DNA of 64,000 bases, from positions 4,464,001 to 4,528,000 of the forward strand of contig NZ_CP155079.2 in NCBI RefSeq assembly GCF_039634365.2, given 5' to 3'. This DNA is from Mucilaginibacter sp. PAMB04168. GTDB taxonomy: Bacteria; Bacteroidota; Bacteroidia; Sphingobacteriales; Sphingobacteriaceae. The position numbers were made by a program, and so were the translations under genes. Shown piece by piece: positions 54,379 to 63,283 of the stretch. The notes beneath the pieces were generated by a model, which worked only from the letters and a program-made list of their open reading frames with translations, was not told the DNA's origin and made no database searches. Numbering within the stretch: the stretch's first letter is position 1; each line of letters begins with the position of its first letter.

Positions 54379-54759
54379 CTACAAAACCTGCGATATCCAC
54401 CACGTATTACCAAAAGCATCCAGCACGCCTGCACTGCGGCCATAATCCTGATTAGCGGGTTCCATAATACTGCTGGCGCCGTTAGCTAACGCTTTTTGGT
54501 AGGTAGTATCACAATCGGCTACGTAAATAAATAAGCCCGCATTTTGTACCGGATAATCTTCGGTAGCATCGGTAAACATAATGGTGCTGGTACCTACCTG
54601 TAGTTCGGCATGCATAATGGTCGTTTCGTTGCGCATAACCTTTAGTTTCTCGGTAGCGCCAAAAACGGTTTGCATAAAGGTAAAAAAGCGGGCTGCATCT
54701 TTGACAATCAGGTAAGGCATCACACGTTGATAACCTTCGGGAATATTAAGCTCTTGCAT
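54379..54759 (-). CDS. VOC-family protein (PhnB/glyoxalase-like)
   Basis: A 126-residue single-module vicinal-oxygen-chelate protein. The start at 54759 (MQELNIPEGYQRVMPYLIVKD) is preferred over the frame's far end at 54807, because the extra 16 residues are not family-like. Paired beta-alpha-beta motifs are seen: AARFFTFMQTVFGATEKLKVM, MHAELQVGTSTIMFTDAT and a C-terminal DQDYGRSAGVLDAFGNTWWISQ-type end (here NQDYGRSAGVLDAFGN). It resembles PhnB-like proteins that may bind small metabolites or antibiotics; catalytic role unknown. It converges on the broken zinc-ribbon gene. Confidence 0.85.
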   Translation of the reverse strand: MQELNIPEGYQRVMPYLIVKDAARFFTFMQTVFGATEKLKVMRNETTIMHAELQVGTSTIMFTDATEDYPVQNAGLFIYVADCDTTYQKALANGASSIMEPANQDYGRSAGVLDAFGNTWWISQVL

Positions 54760-54836
54760 ATTTTTAGGCTGATATAAAGCAAGATAAGAACAAAAGCTGA
54801 TTAACAACTTTTGTTGCCTTGTTGCCCCCGTATATA

Positions 54837-56675
54837 CTACTGCAGTCCTTTTGCAATAGCCTCGTAAAACACGTCCTGTATACGCGGCCGGATGCGGCGG
54901 CTTACTAACAGTTGCGAATCTTTAGGATATACACGGTTGGAAAGGAAGATATAAACCAGGTTTGTTTTAGGATCAACCCAAATACAGGTACCGGTGTAAC
55001 CGGTGTGCCCATAGGTTTGTGGCGATGCCATGGCTGATGGATAGTGTTTGCTTACCTCAGGATCCCACATATCGAAACCCAGACCGCGACGGCTAACGTT
55101 CGATTGCCTGGTGGTAAACTGCTTAACCGTTTCGGGCTTAAAGTACTGTATACCGCCGTAAGTACCACCATTTAATACCATTTGATAAAGTATGGCCAGG
55201 TCATTTGCCGAGGCAAACAAACCTGCATGACCAGACACGCCGCCTACCATAGCTGCACCCTGATCGTGCACATAGCCGGTTAAAAGCGTGCGTCTGAAGT
55301 AAGTATCGTTCTCGGTTGGGATGATCTGATCGCGGCTGAAACGGTTTCGGGGTAAAAAACCTGCTGTTTGCATCCCCAGCGGATTGTAGAAATTATCCTG
55401 CACGTAAATGTTTAACGGCGTAGCGGTAACCGTTTCTACAATCTCTTTCATAAAGTACATGCTCAGGTCACTGTACACATACTGCCCACGCGTGCGTAAA
55501 GCCGAATTAAGCATTTGCGGCCACATAACATCCTTAAAGTAATCCTTGCGCATGTAATACCCGTCGGCCACCTTGGTTGGATAGGCTGCTGATGAATCGG
55601 AGCTGTGATCGGCTGCTTTAATACGTTCGTAAAAAGGAATATAAGAAATTAAACCTGCCTGGTGCAGCATCAGCTCTCTTACCCTGATGTTGTTTTTATT
55701 AGTGGGTTTAGCTAAAGCCAGGTAACTACCCACGGTAGAGTCAAGGCTTAGTTTACCCTGCTCAACCAGTTTCATTACCTCCATAGTAGTGGCCGATATT
55801 TTAGTAACGGAAGCGATATCAAAAATATCAGTAATTTTATCAGGCTGCGTTTTATCATAGGTATGAGAGCCGTACGCCTTGTTAAATATTACCTTACCAT
55901 CTTTGGCCGCCAAAACTACAAAACCTGGCGTGGCCTGGTCGCCAATGGCTTCGCGGGCAATATTGTCTATGGCTAAAAGGTTTTCGGCCTTCATTCCTGC
56001 GGCTTCGGGCACGGTGTACTGTAGCCGGGTTTTAGCTGTAAGAAAACCCGAGCCGGCAGTGTATTTGGCCGACACGCTTTTCTCCAGCTTATGTGTAACA
56101 GCTACACCACCAAATACAGCCTGTGCTGCATAAGCTGCAGCAACCGGCGTTACCCTCGAGCACCAAATAACAGGTGTAGTTACCGGATCAAGCTTACTCA
56201 ATGCCGCTCCGCTACCCCAATAAACAACCACCAGTTTTTTCAGCTTATCATTCATGGTAATGAAATTAAGCAACTGTGCGTTACTCAAATCCACATCCGT
56301 TATTTGCAATAATACCGTGTTATAAAGCTTTAAATCGTCGGTTAACTTGCCTATAGTTAGGTAAGACAAAGCGTTAAAGCTTTTAACTTTCGTATACTTA
56401 TTAAGCAAACTATCAAATATGGCGTCGTTTGCATGGTTAAAACGCACACTGGCTATAGTGCTTTTATCCAGATCTTGTAAAGGAACCAGATTCTGTTCGT
56501 TATTCAGCAACACGGTAAATTGCTCGGCCAGCTTCTCTTCATTCACGTAAGCCAAACCAGTAAGATTAATTAGCGGCGGCTTTTGTGCGCAAGCGGTGCT
56601 TAAAAATATAAATCCGGATAGGGCAACAAATATTAAGGTACTTAACTTATTTCTTCTCATAAACTTTCTCACCAT
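54837..56675 (-). CDS. Exported serine hydrolase (class C beta-lactamase-like) with GH3-C-like N-terminal part
   Basis: A 612-residue protein with a signal peptide (MRRNKLSTLIFVALSGFIFLSTACAQ; start at 56660 or 56675, both overlapping the upstream amidohydrolase). Residues about 220-610 form a penicillin-binding/class C-like hydrolase: nucleophile motif SVTK in IASVTKISATTMEVMK, YSD in QYVYSDLSMYF and HTG in YGHTGYTG. Residues about 40-200 (LLNNEQNLVPLQDLD and following) resemble the C-terminal domain of family 3 glycosidases. Bacteroidota often fuse a whole NagZ-type GH3 to this hydrolase, but here the GH3 catalytic barrel is absent. A peptidoglycan-fragment or peptide substrate is plausible. 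Confidence 0.83.
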   Translation of the reverse strand: MVRKFMRRNKLSTLIFVALSGFIFLSTACAQKPPLINLTGLAYVNEEKLAEQFTVLLNNEQNLVPLQDLDKSTIASVRFNHANDAIFDSLLNKYTKVKSFNALSYLTIGKLTDDLKLYNTVLLQITDVDLSNAQLLNFITMNDKLKKLVVVYWGSGAALSKLDPVTTPVIWCSRVTPVAAAYAAQAVFGGVAVTHKLEKSVSAKYTAGSGFLTAKTRLQYTVPEAAGMKAENLLAIDNIAREAIGDQATPGFVVLAAKDGKVIFNKAYGSHTYDKTQPDKITDIFDIASVTKISATTMEVMKLVEQGKLSLDSTVGSYLALAKPTNKNNIRVRELMLHQAGLISYIPFYERIKAADHSSDSSAAYPTKVADGYYMRKDYFKDVMWPQMLNSALRTRGQYVYSDLSMYFMKEIVETVTATPLNIYVQDNFYNPLGMQTAGFLPRNRFSRDQIIPTENDTYFRRTLLTGYVHDQGAAMVGGVSGHAGLFASANDLAILYQMVLNGGTYGGIQYFKPETVKQFTTRQSNVSRRGLGFDMWDPEVSKHYPSAMASPQTYGHTGYTGTCIWVDPKTNLVYIFLSNRVYPKDSQLLVSRRIRPRIQDVFYEAIAKGLQ

Positions 56676-58281
56676 TCACGTAGGTCTTTAATACTTTAAT
56701 GTGCGGTAAATCTGCGCCTTTAGCCTTCATTAAATCCTGTTCTAATATCACAAAGTCGGCGTATTTACCTACTTCTATGCTACCCTTCTCTTTTTCCTCA
56801 AAGTTGGCGCGGGCCGCCCAAATGGTCATCCCTCGCAGGGCTTCTACGCGCTTCAATGCATTCTCGGGCTGAAAGCCTCTGGCAGGTAGGCCCTTCATGT
56901 CCTTACGTTCGGTGGCCGAATAAAAGGTATAAAGCGGATTGATATCCTCTACCGGAAAATCGGTTCCTAAGGGTAGCCAGCCATTTTGCTGTAATAATTG
57001 CTTGTAAGCATAGGCGCCTTTTAAACGCTGGGCCCCTAAGCGCTCGCCTGCCCAGTTCATATCTGACGTGGCATGCGTTGGCTGCACCGATGGTATGATG
57101 CTATTTTCACCAAAATATTTAAAATCGGCTGCGTCTATTATCTGGGCATGTTCTATGCGCCAGCGCAAATCATTCTTACCTTTAAGGGCATTAGCATAAA
57201 TTTTCAGGATGGTGCGGTTGGCCGAGTCGCCAATGGCATGGGTACACATCTGGAACCCCTTACCGGCAATACGTGTGGCCACATCTTCGAAATGCTTTTG
57301 ACTACTTAATAAGAAACCTTTCCAGCCTTTTTGATCATTGTAATCATGCAGCAGGCAAGCCCCTCTTGATCCCAACGCACCATCAGCATACACTTTAAAC
57401 GAGCGTACGTTTAAGCCTGGTGTTTTGTAAACACCCCGTTTAAACAGGTAATTTATATTTTCTTCATTATCAGACAGCATTACATACATGCGCATTTTTA
57501 ATGCTTTTTTGTGCTGCAGCTCGGCAATGGTATTAATCATAGGGTAGTCCAGCCCGCAGTCATCAACCGTGGTTAAACCCACGGCAAAGCAATTACGCTG
57601 TGCATTTAGTAAAGCACCTTGTACCTGTGCATCGGCTGGCTCGGGTATTTTGCGGGTAACCAGGTCAACGGCATTATCAACCAGTATACCGGTAAGCTTG
57701 TTATTAACGGTTTGTATTTCGCCCCCTTCCAGCTTTTGGCCGGGCTTAATACCAGCAATGTTTAAAGCCGCCTGGTTGGCAATAGCGGCATGGCCATCAA
57801 TCCGGTTCAAAATAACCGGCCTAACCGGAAACAGGGAGTCGAGCTTGGTTTTGTCTGGAAACTGTGTGCCTTTCCAGTCGTTTTGGTCCCAGCCACGACC
57901 TATGATCCAGCCCTCGGGATTACGGGCGGAATAGGATTGTACTGAATCTAAAATTTCATCCCAGCCTTTAGTGCCTTCCAAATGTACTTCTTGCAGGCCC
58001 AGGCCATAGCGGTAAAAGTGAGTATGCGCATCTATAAAACCAGGATATACGGCTTTACCATTCGCATCCACCACTTCGCGGGCCAGGTAAATTTTTTCCA
58101 AACTGTCGGCTTTGCCTACGGCCACTATTTTGCCGGCGTTTACCACAAAGGCTTCGGTAGTACTAAAGTTGCTGTCAACAGTGTACACCAACGCATTTTT
58201 CACCAACAGATCGGCATTATACTCCTTTTGTTTGCAGGCTACAAAAAGTATCAGCAACAACCCGGGCCAGAATTTTTTCAT
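56647..58281 (-). CDS. Exported amidohydrolase (YtcJ-like)
   Basis: A 544-residue metal-dependent hydrolase with a lipoprotein signal (MKKFWPGLLLILFVAC). It has the YtcJ/amidohydrolase-3 plan: GKAVYPGFIDAHTHFYRYG with the first metal His pair, GRGWDQNDW, NRIDGHAAIANQAAL, the later CTHAIGDSANRTIL and RIEHAQIIDAADF, and LPLGTDFPVEDINPLYTFY with the catalytic Asp. Family members deformylate or hydrolyse N-substituted amides, but substrate cannot be read here. The serine hydrolase gene overlaps its 3' end by 29 (or 14) bases, so the two exported hydrolases are probably made together. Confidence 0.85.
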   Translation of the reverse strand: MKKFWPGLLLILFVACKQKEYNADLLVKNALVYTVDSNFSTTEAFVVNAGKIVAVGKADSLEKIYLAREVVDANGKAVYPGFIDAHTHFYRYGLGLQEVHLEGTKGWDEILDSVQSYSARNPEGWIIGRGWDQNDWKGTQFPDKTKLDSLFPVRPVILNRIDGHAAIANQAALNIAGIKPGQKLEGGEIQTVNNKLTGILVDNAVDLVTRKIPEPADAQVQGALLNAQRNCFAVGLTTVDDCGLDYPMINTIAELQHKKALKMRMYVMLSDNEENINYLFKRGVYKTPGLNVRSFKVYADGALGSRGACLLHDYNDQKGWKGFLLSSQKHFEDVATRIAGKGFQMCTHAIGDSANRTILKIYANALKGKNDLRWRIEHAQIIDAADFKYFGENSIIPSVQPTHATSDMNWAGERLGAQRLKGAYAYKQLLQQNGWLPLGTDFPVEDINPLYTFYSATERKDMKGLPARGFQPENALKRVEALRGMTIWAARANFEEKEKGSIEVGKYADFVILEQDLMKAKGADLPHIKVLKTYVNGEKVYEKK

Positions 58282-58425
58282 ACAGTAGACTAAAATAAAA
58301 AAACATTCGCATCAAAAGCCACACCAAACCTTGCTATCGCTTATACAGCGGCAGGCGCTTTTATGTTACGCTTTTGATTGCATTGCACGGCGTACTTATG
58401 CCGTCCAGCTAAATATACAACGCAC

Positions 58426-58433
58426 CAAAGGTA
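58426..58433 (-). promoter_or_regulatory. Possible -7 box upstream of the amidohydrolase
   Basis: TACCTTTG on the minus strand fits TAnnTTTG, about 145 bases before the amidohydrolase ATG. No TTG stands at the right spacing. Confidence 0.35.
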
Positions 58434-58488
58434 AAGTTATGCCATCAAATTTTTAATTTAGCCCCTCGAAATTGAAGGGATTTTTTTG

Positions 58489-60348
58489 ATGTCAGATATA
58501 ATACAGCTTTTACCAGACGCCGTAGCTAACCAGATAGCCGCGGGAGAAGTAGTGCAGCGACCAGCGTCGGCCGTAAAAGAACTGGTAGAGAACGCGATAG
58601 ATTCGGGTGCTGACAAAATACAGCTCATTTTAAAAGATGCCGGTAAGGCGCTGATACAGGTAATTGATAACGGTTGCGGCATGAGCATGACTGATGCCCG
58701 CATGTGTTTTGAGCGCCATGCCACCTCCAAGATACGTAAAGCCGAAGACCTTTTTGCCATACGTACTATGGGTTTCAGGGGCGAGGCCATGGCCTCCATA
58801 GCTGCTATTGCCCAGGTGGAAATGAAAACCCGCCGCCGTGAGGACGAGCTGGGCACCTGCATTATTATTGAAGGCTCGGAAGTAATTAGCCAGGAGGCTT
58901 GTGGCACCAGCGGCGGCACCTCTACTTCTATCAAAAATCTGTTTTATAACACCCCGGCGCGCCGTAACTTTCTAAAAAGCAATCCGGTTGAGCTACGCCA
59001 CATTATTGACGAGTTTCAGCGGGTAGCACTGGCTAATCCGCAAATATTTTTCACCATGCATCATGACGGGCAGGAGGTATATCACCTGCCGGCCACGCAG
59101 CTTAAGCAGCGCATTGTTCATTTGTTTGGTAACAATTACAACCAGCGCCTGGTACCTGTTGAAGAAGATACCACCATTATTAACCTGCGCGGCTTTGTGG
59201 GGAAGCCTGAGTTTGCACGCCGCACGCGGGGCGAGCAGTTCTTTTTTGTAAACAACCGCTTTATACGCGATAATTACCTTAACCATGCCGTAATGACGGC
59301 TTTTGAGGAACTGTTGCCAGAGGATACTTATCCTTTTTATGTGTTGTTTATTGATATTGACCCCAGTAAAATCGATATCAACGTACATCCTACCAAAACG
59401 GAAATCAAATACCAGGATGAGAAGGCCATTTATGCCATCATCCGCTCGGCTGTAAAACGTTCGCTGGGCAGGTATAACATTACCCCTACCCTGGATTTTG
59501 ATCAGGAGAATAGCATTGAGCACCTGATAACGCATAAGCCGCTGGAGCAAATTACGCCGCCGGGCATTACCTTTAACCCCAACTTTAATCCGTTTGATAG
59601 TGCGCCCAAAGCACCTGCACAGCGCGAAAGCAGCTACCAGCAGTCGCACAACCCTTACAAAAGCGGCATGCCGCAAAATTGGGAAACCTTGTATGAGATA
59701 ACGCAGCAAGCGCCAAGTCAGCAACAGCAAATGCTGCCTGATGATAGTTTTGAGGTAAACGATCAGGCCATAAGCAAGCCAAGCGAGCGGCAATTATTCC
59801 AGATTCATAACCGGTACATCCTGTCGCAGATAAAATCCGGCTTCATGCTCATAAACCAGCAGGCTGCACACGAGCGCATTTTGTATGAGCGTTTTTTGCA
59901 GCAACTGCAAAATCACTCGGGCGTTAGTCAGCAAAGTTTATTTCCGCAAACAGTAACCCTTAACAGCAGCGACTTTACGTTACTGAAAGAGCTTTTGCCC
60001 GACATTAAAGCATTAGGTTTTGATATACGCGAGTTTGGTAAAAACACAGTAGTGGTTGATGGCATACCGGCCGATTTAAACCAGGCCAGCGAGCACCAGT
60101 TGCTCGAGCATTTGCTGGAAGGATTTAAAAACAATCTGGCTATATTGAAGTTAGATAAGCGCGACGCCTTAGCCCGAACACTGGCCCGTAATGCGGCTAC
60201 TAAAGCCGGCACCCGGCTTACTTTAGAAGAGATGAATTTACTGATTGACCAACTTTTTGCCTGCCAGATGCCCAACATAGCTTTGAACGGCAAACCGGTA
60301 ATTAGTACATTTACCCTGAACGAACTAATGGAGCGCTTTGAAAAATGA
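58489..60348 (+). CDS. mutL: DNA mismatch repair protein MutL
   Basis: MutL links MutS mismatch recognition to strand removal. The 619 residues have an N-terminal GHKL ATPase (about 1-330) with IIQLLPDAVANQIAAGEVVQRPASAVKELVENA, DNGCGM, RHATSKI and GFRGEAM. A Gln/Ser/Pro-rich linker (about 350-430) and a C-terminal dimer domain follow. The ATG at 58489 is chosen over the TTG one codon earlier. In the C-terminal domain the metal motif DQHA(X)2E(X)4E reads NQQAAHERILYE: Asn456 (AAC) stands where the key Asp is normally found. No clear promoter box is seen. Confidence 0.96.
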   Translation: MSDIIQLLPDAVANQIAAGEVVQRPASAVKELVENAIDSGADKIQLILKDAGKALIQVIDNGCGMSMTDARMCFERHATSKIRKAEDLFAIRTMGFRGEAMASIAAIAQVEMKTRRREDELGTCIIIEGSEVISQEACGTSGGTSTSIKNLFYNTPARRNFLKSNPVELRHIIDEFQRVALANPQIFFTMHHDGQEVYHLPATQLKQRIVHLFGNNYNQRLVPVEEDTTIINLRGFVGKPEFARRTRGEQFFFVNNRFIRDNYLNHAVMTAFEELLPEDTYPFYVLFIDIDPSKIDINVHPTKTEIKYQDEKAIYAIIRSAVKRSLGRYNITPTLDFDQENSIEHLITHKPLEQITPPGITFNPNFNPFDSAPKAPAQRESSYQQSHNPYKSGMPQNWETLYEITQQAPSQQQQMLPDDSFEVNDQAISKPSERQLFQIHNRYILSQIKSGFMLINQQAAHERILYERFLQQLQNHSGVSQQSLFPQTVTLNSSDFTLLKELLPDIKALGFDIREFGKNTVVVDGIPADLNQASEHQLLEHLLEGFKNNLAILKLDKRDALARTLARNAATKAGTRLTLEEMNLLIDQLFACQMPNIALNGKPVISTFTLNELMERFEK

Positions 60349-60467
60349 GAGCTAATGAGCGCCGGAGCTAGATTAATAATGAGGACATCAAAACAACATG
60401 ATTATTTCAACTACCCAACATCTTGTTTCGTGACTCTCGTGTCCGGCTCTAAAAAGAAAATACATCT

Positions 60468-61190
60468 ATGAATGCATACAGGCAAAACCCATTCGCTAAC
60501 CTTACACCGGTTGTACAGAACTTACTAATCATAAATGTTATATTCTTTGTAGGTAACTGGTTCTTACAATCAGCAGGTATTAACTTAGAGCCTTACCTGG
60601 CAGCGCATTACTTTAATGCTCCAATTTTTAGGGTATGGCAAATAATCACCTACATGTTTATGCATGGCGGCCTGATGCATATTTTCTTTAATATGCTGGC
60701 CCTTTACATGTTCGGTCCCACACTGGAGTATACCATGGGGCCTAAGCGCTTTTTACAATATTATTTTATTACCGGTATAGGCGCTTTGGCATTGCAAATG
60801 CTGGTTCAGGCTTTGGAGGTTTACCAGGTTATTGGTACATTCACAGTGCCCCACGGCGATATATCCCCTTACTTTGCTACGCCGGGTTATGAAAAACTTG
60901 TAGAAATTTATAGTCCGTTAAGTGGTATAGTTGGTGCATCAGGTGCTATATTTGGTTTGCTGGTAGCCTTTGGCATGCTTTACCCTAATGTGGAATTATT
61001 TATCATGTTCATTCCGCTGCCTATTAAGGCCAAATATGCTGTAATTGGTTACATACTGCTTGAGTTATACTCGGGCGTGGCGCAATATGCAGGCGATTCG
61101 GTAGCGCATTGGGCGCATTTGGGCGGAGCGTTGTTTGGGTTTATTTTAATAAAAATTTGGGGTATGCAAAGGCCAAACAATTTTTATTAA
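60468..61190 (+). CDS. Rhomboid intramembrane serine protease
   Basis: Cuts membrane helices within the inner membrane. The 240-residue protein has six or so hydrophobic helices. The catalytic dyad is Ser158 in GASGAIFG (GxSG) and His217 in AHWAHLGGALFGF, and the L1-loop region reads MHGGLMHIFFNMLALYMFG. All active-site elements are intact. A second rhomboid follows after 37 bases on the same strand, then a nuclease-like gene, forming a three-gene operon. Substrates unknown. Confidence 0.92.
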   Translation: MNAYRQNPFANLTPVVQNLLIINVIFFVGNWFLQSAGINLEPYLAAHYFNAPIFRVWQIITYMFMHGGLMHIFFNMLALYMFGPTLEYTMGPKRFLQYYFITGIGALALQMLVQALEVYQVIGTFTVPHGDISPYFATPGYEKLVEIYSPLSGIVGASGAIFGLLVAFGMLYPNVELFIMFIPLPIKAKYAVIGYILLELYSGVAQYAGDSVAHWAHLGGALFGFILIKIWGMQRPNNFY

Positions 61191-61227
61191 CTAATGTAAG
61201 TTTAAGTAATAAAACAGCTTCTATTTT

Positions 61228-62097
61228 ATGAACTCCTTCTGGCAAGATATACGTTATAAGATGCTTCAATCCGGCAGCCGCATTAACCTGCTTATTGGCA
61301 TTAACGTACTGGTTTTTTTATTAATCAACATCCCCGGCACGTTCCTGTATTTATTTATGGGAAACCCCATGCTGAACGAGTTTGCCAATGAATATCTTGC
61401 CCTGCCCGCAAGTTTGCCCAAACTGGCCACCCGTTTTTGGACGCCCGTTTCTTACATGTTTATGCATGCTGATATATTCCACATCCTGTTTAACATGCTT
61501 TGGCTGTTTTGGATGGGACAGATATTTGAAGAGTACCTGGGCAAAAAACGCATACTTGGCCTGTACATCATGGGCGGTTTAGCCGGCGCTGCGCTTTACA
61601 TCCTATCTTTTAATGTATTCCCGGCTTTTGCAGGTGTTTTACCAGTAAGCTATGTGGTAGGCGCATCGGCCAGTGTAATGGCTATTATTATTGCTACAGC
61701 AACGTTACTACCAAATTATACTATTTACCTAATGTTTTTGGGCCCGGTTAAATTGAAGTGGATTGCCTTGTTTTATGTAGTAATCGACTTTTTGAGCATA
61801 GTTGGCCCCAATGCCGGTGGAGAGATTGCACACCTGGGCGGTGCATTGCTAGGTTTTATTTATATTAAACAACTTAACCGTGGGCATGATTGGGGCCGTT
61901 CGGTAGATTCTGTTTTTAACCAGCGGCCAAAGGTTAAGGTAGTATCGCAAAACAAAACTTATCAGCAGCAAACGTCATCCGTGCCCCGGCAGGAAGAAAT
62001 TGACCGTATTTTAGATAAAATTTCGCAAAGTGGTTATGACAGCCTGAATAAGCACGAAAAAGAAGTATTGTTCCGGGCTAGTAAACATGACGGGTAA
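61228..62097 (+). CDS. Rhomboid-family intramembrane protease, second copy
   Basis: A 289-residue rhomboid paralogue. Membrane helices and the motif MHADIFHILFNMLWLFWMG are present. The active site reads GASASVM (Ser147 followed by Ala instead of the usual Gly of GxSG) with His202 in EIAHLGGALLGF. Activity is therefore likely but the oxyanion/nucleophile loop is altered. A cytoplasmic C-terminal tail of about 65 residues (Gln/Lys-rich, ending ILDKISQSGYDSLNKHEKEVLF) is lacking in the first copy; similar tail motifs occur in other Bacteroidota rhomboids. Its end overlaps the next gene by 11 bases. Confidence 0.88.
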   Translation: MNSFWQDIRYKMLQSGSRINLLIGINVLVFLLINIPGTFLYLFMGNPMLNEFANEYLALPASLPKLATRFWTPVSYMFMHADIFHILFNMLWLFWMGQIFEEYLGKKRILGLYIMGGLAGAALYILSFNVFPAFAGVLPVSYVVGASASVMAIIIATATLLPNYTIYLMFLGPVKLKWIALFYVVIDFLSIVGPNAGGEIAHLGGALLGFIYIKQLNRGHDWGRSVDSVFNQRPKVKVVSQNKTYQQQTSSVPRQEEIDRILDKISQSGYDSLNKHEKEVLFRASKHDG

Positions 62098-63208
62098 AAA
62101 AAAGAAGCTTAATATTCTAGATAGGTTATTTTTATGGCTGAGCGTTTTGCTCAGCCTGGGTTTACTTATCAGTTACCTTTCACCTGTAACCGATCCACGC
62201 ACGTTTTGGCCAATTGCTTTCTTTGGCTTAGCCTATCCTTTCCTTTTGCTAGGTAATTGCCTGCTGGCGCTTTACTGGCTGCTACGCAAAAGCAAGTACA
62301 TTGTAGTACCAGTAGTTAGCGTACTCCTAGGGATAAGCACCCTTAAGGACAACATCGGGTTTCGGTCATCAGGTAAAGCCGATGAAAATATAGAGTCTGC
62401 AAATTCGGTTAGGTTAATGACCTACAATGCCCATAATTTTAAACCATACGGCGAAAAAAACGACCTCGCAACCAAGCAACAAATGCTGCAGTTAATTAGT
62501 GATGAGCAGCCCGATGTTATAGGCATACAGGAGTTTTACAGCCGTAAACGCGGTCAGTATGCTATTAAAGACTCTATGTGTAAAATCATGCAGTCGCAGG
62601 TTTACTATTTTGAGCCATTTAGTTTCAGCAATGAGGATGAGGCGATGGGCATAGCCGTGTTTTCAAAATATCCAATCGTTAACAAGGGTAACATTATTTT
62701 ATCCGATGAGAGAAACAGCGGCAACCAGTGCCTGTACGTTGATATTAAAAAAGCCAACCACACCTTTCGCTTTTATAGCATTCACCTGCAATCTATTCAA
62801 TTTGACCCTACTGATTATGATTACCTGAGCAAGGTATCTAAAGATGGCGGCGCTAACCTCGGCTCGTCTAAACGCATTGGCGGTAAACTAAAACGTGCAT
62901 TTTTAAAACGCAGCGAACAGGTAATTAAAATAAAGAATCACGCTGCCAGCTGCCCCTACCCGTATGTTATTGCAGGTGATTTTAACGATACACCCGCATC
63001 ATACGCCGTGCACCAAATGGCTAAAGGACTTAAAAATGCATTCCGCGAGAAAGGATCGGGCTTTGCACGTACGTACAACGGTAGTTTTCCTAACTTCCAG
63101 ATAGACTATATTATGGCAAGCCCTAATATGAACGTTGCCAGTTATCATATTGTAAAAAAGCGCCTGTCAGACCATTATCCGGTTTGCAGCACCTTGCTGT
63201 TTAAGTAA
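62087..63208 (+). CDS. Membrane-anchored endonuclease/exonuclease/phosphatase-family protein
   Basis: A 373-residue protein with two or three N-terminal membrane helices (about 10-95) and a C-terminal EEP-fold domain (about 105-373). Catalytic motifs are RLMTYNAHNFKPYG (metal Asn), DVIGIQEFYS (metal Glu), IHLQS (His), VIAGDFNDTPAS (Asp/Asn pair) and a final SDHYPV (Asp-His). The fold serves nucleases, sphingomyelinases and phosphoinositide phosphatases; a membrane-attached copy in this phylum is usually unassigned. It overlaps the second rhomboid by 11 bases, so translation is coupled. Confidence 0.88.
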   Translation: MTGKKKKLNILDRLFLWLSVLLSLGLLISYLSPVTDPRTFWPIAFFGLAYPFLLLGNCLLALYWLLRKSKYIVVPVVSVLLGISTLKDNIGFRSSGKADENIESANSVRLMTYNAHNFKPYGEKNDLATKQQMLQLISDEQPDVIGIQEFYSRKRGQYAIKDSMCKIMQSQVYYFEPFSFSNEDEAMGIAVFSKYPIVNKGNIILSDERNSGNQCLYVDIKKANHTFRFYSIHLQSIQFDPTDYDYLSKVSKDGGANLGSSKRIGGKLKRAFLKRSEQVIKIKNHAASCPYPYVIAGDFNDTPASYAVHQMAKGLKNAFREKGSGFARTYNGSFPNFQIDYIMASPNMNVASYHIVKKRLSDHYPVCSTLLFK

Positions 63209-63270
63209 GGTTTATGCCATTTCTAACAGCATAGTTTACTGCAAACATTACTACCCTGAATTAAAAATTG

Positions 63271-63278
63271 TAAGTTTG
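63271..63278 (+). promoter_or_regulatory. Predicted -7 box for cysS
   Basis: TAAGTTTG fits TAnnTTTG and ends 5 bases before the cysS ATG at 63284. Transcription would start at or beside the start codon. Confidence 0.55.
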
Positions 63279-63283
63279 CGCCC

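Noticed and set aside
58993..59793. 266-codon open frame on the minus strand
   Set aside because: Antisense to mutL, no recognisable motif; explained by codon use on the other strand.
60349..60467. Imperfect inverted repeat around GCCGGAGC/GTCCGGCTC between mutL and the first rhomboid
   Set aside because: Gapped pairing and no T tract; too weak to call a terminator.
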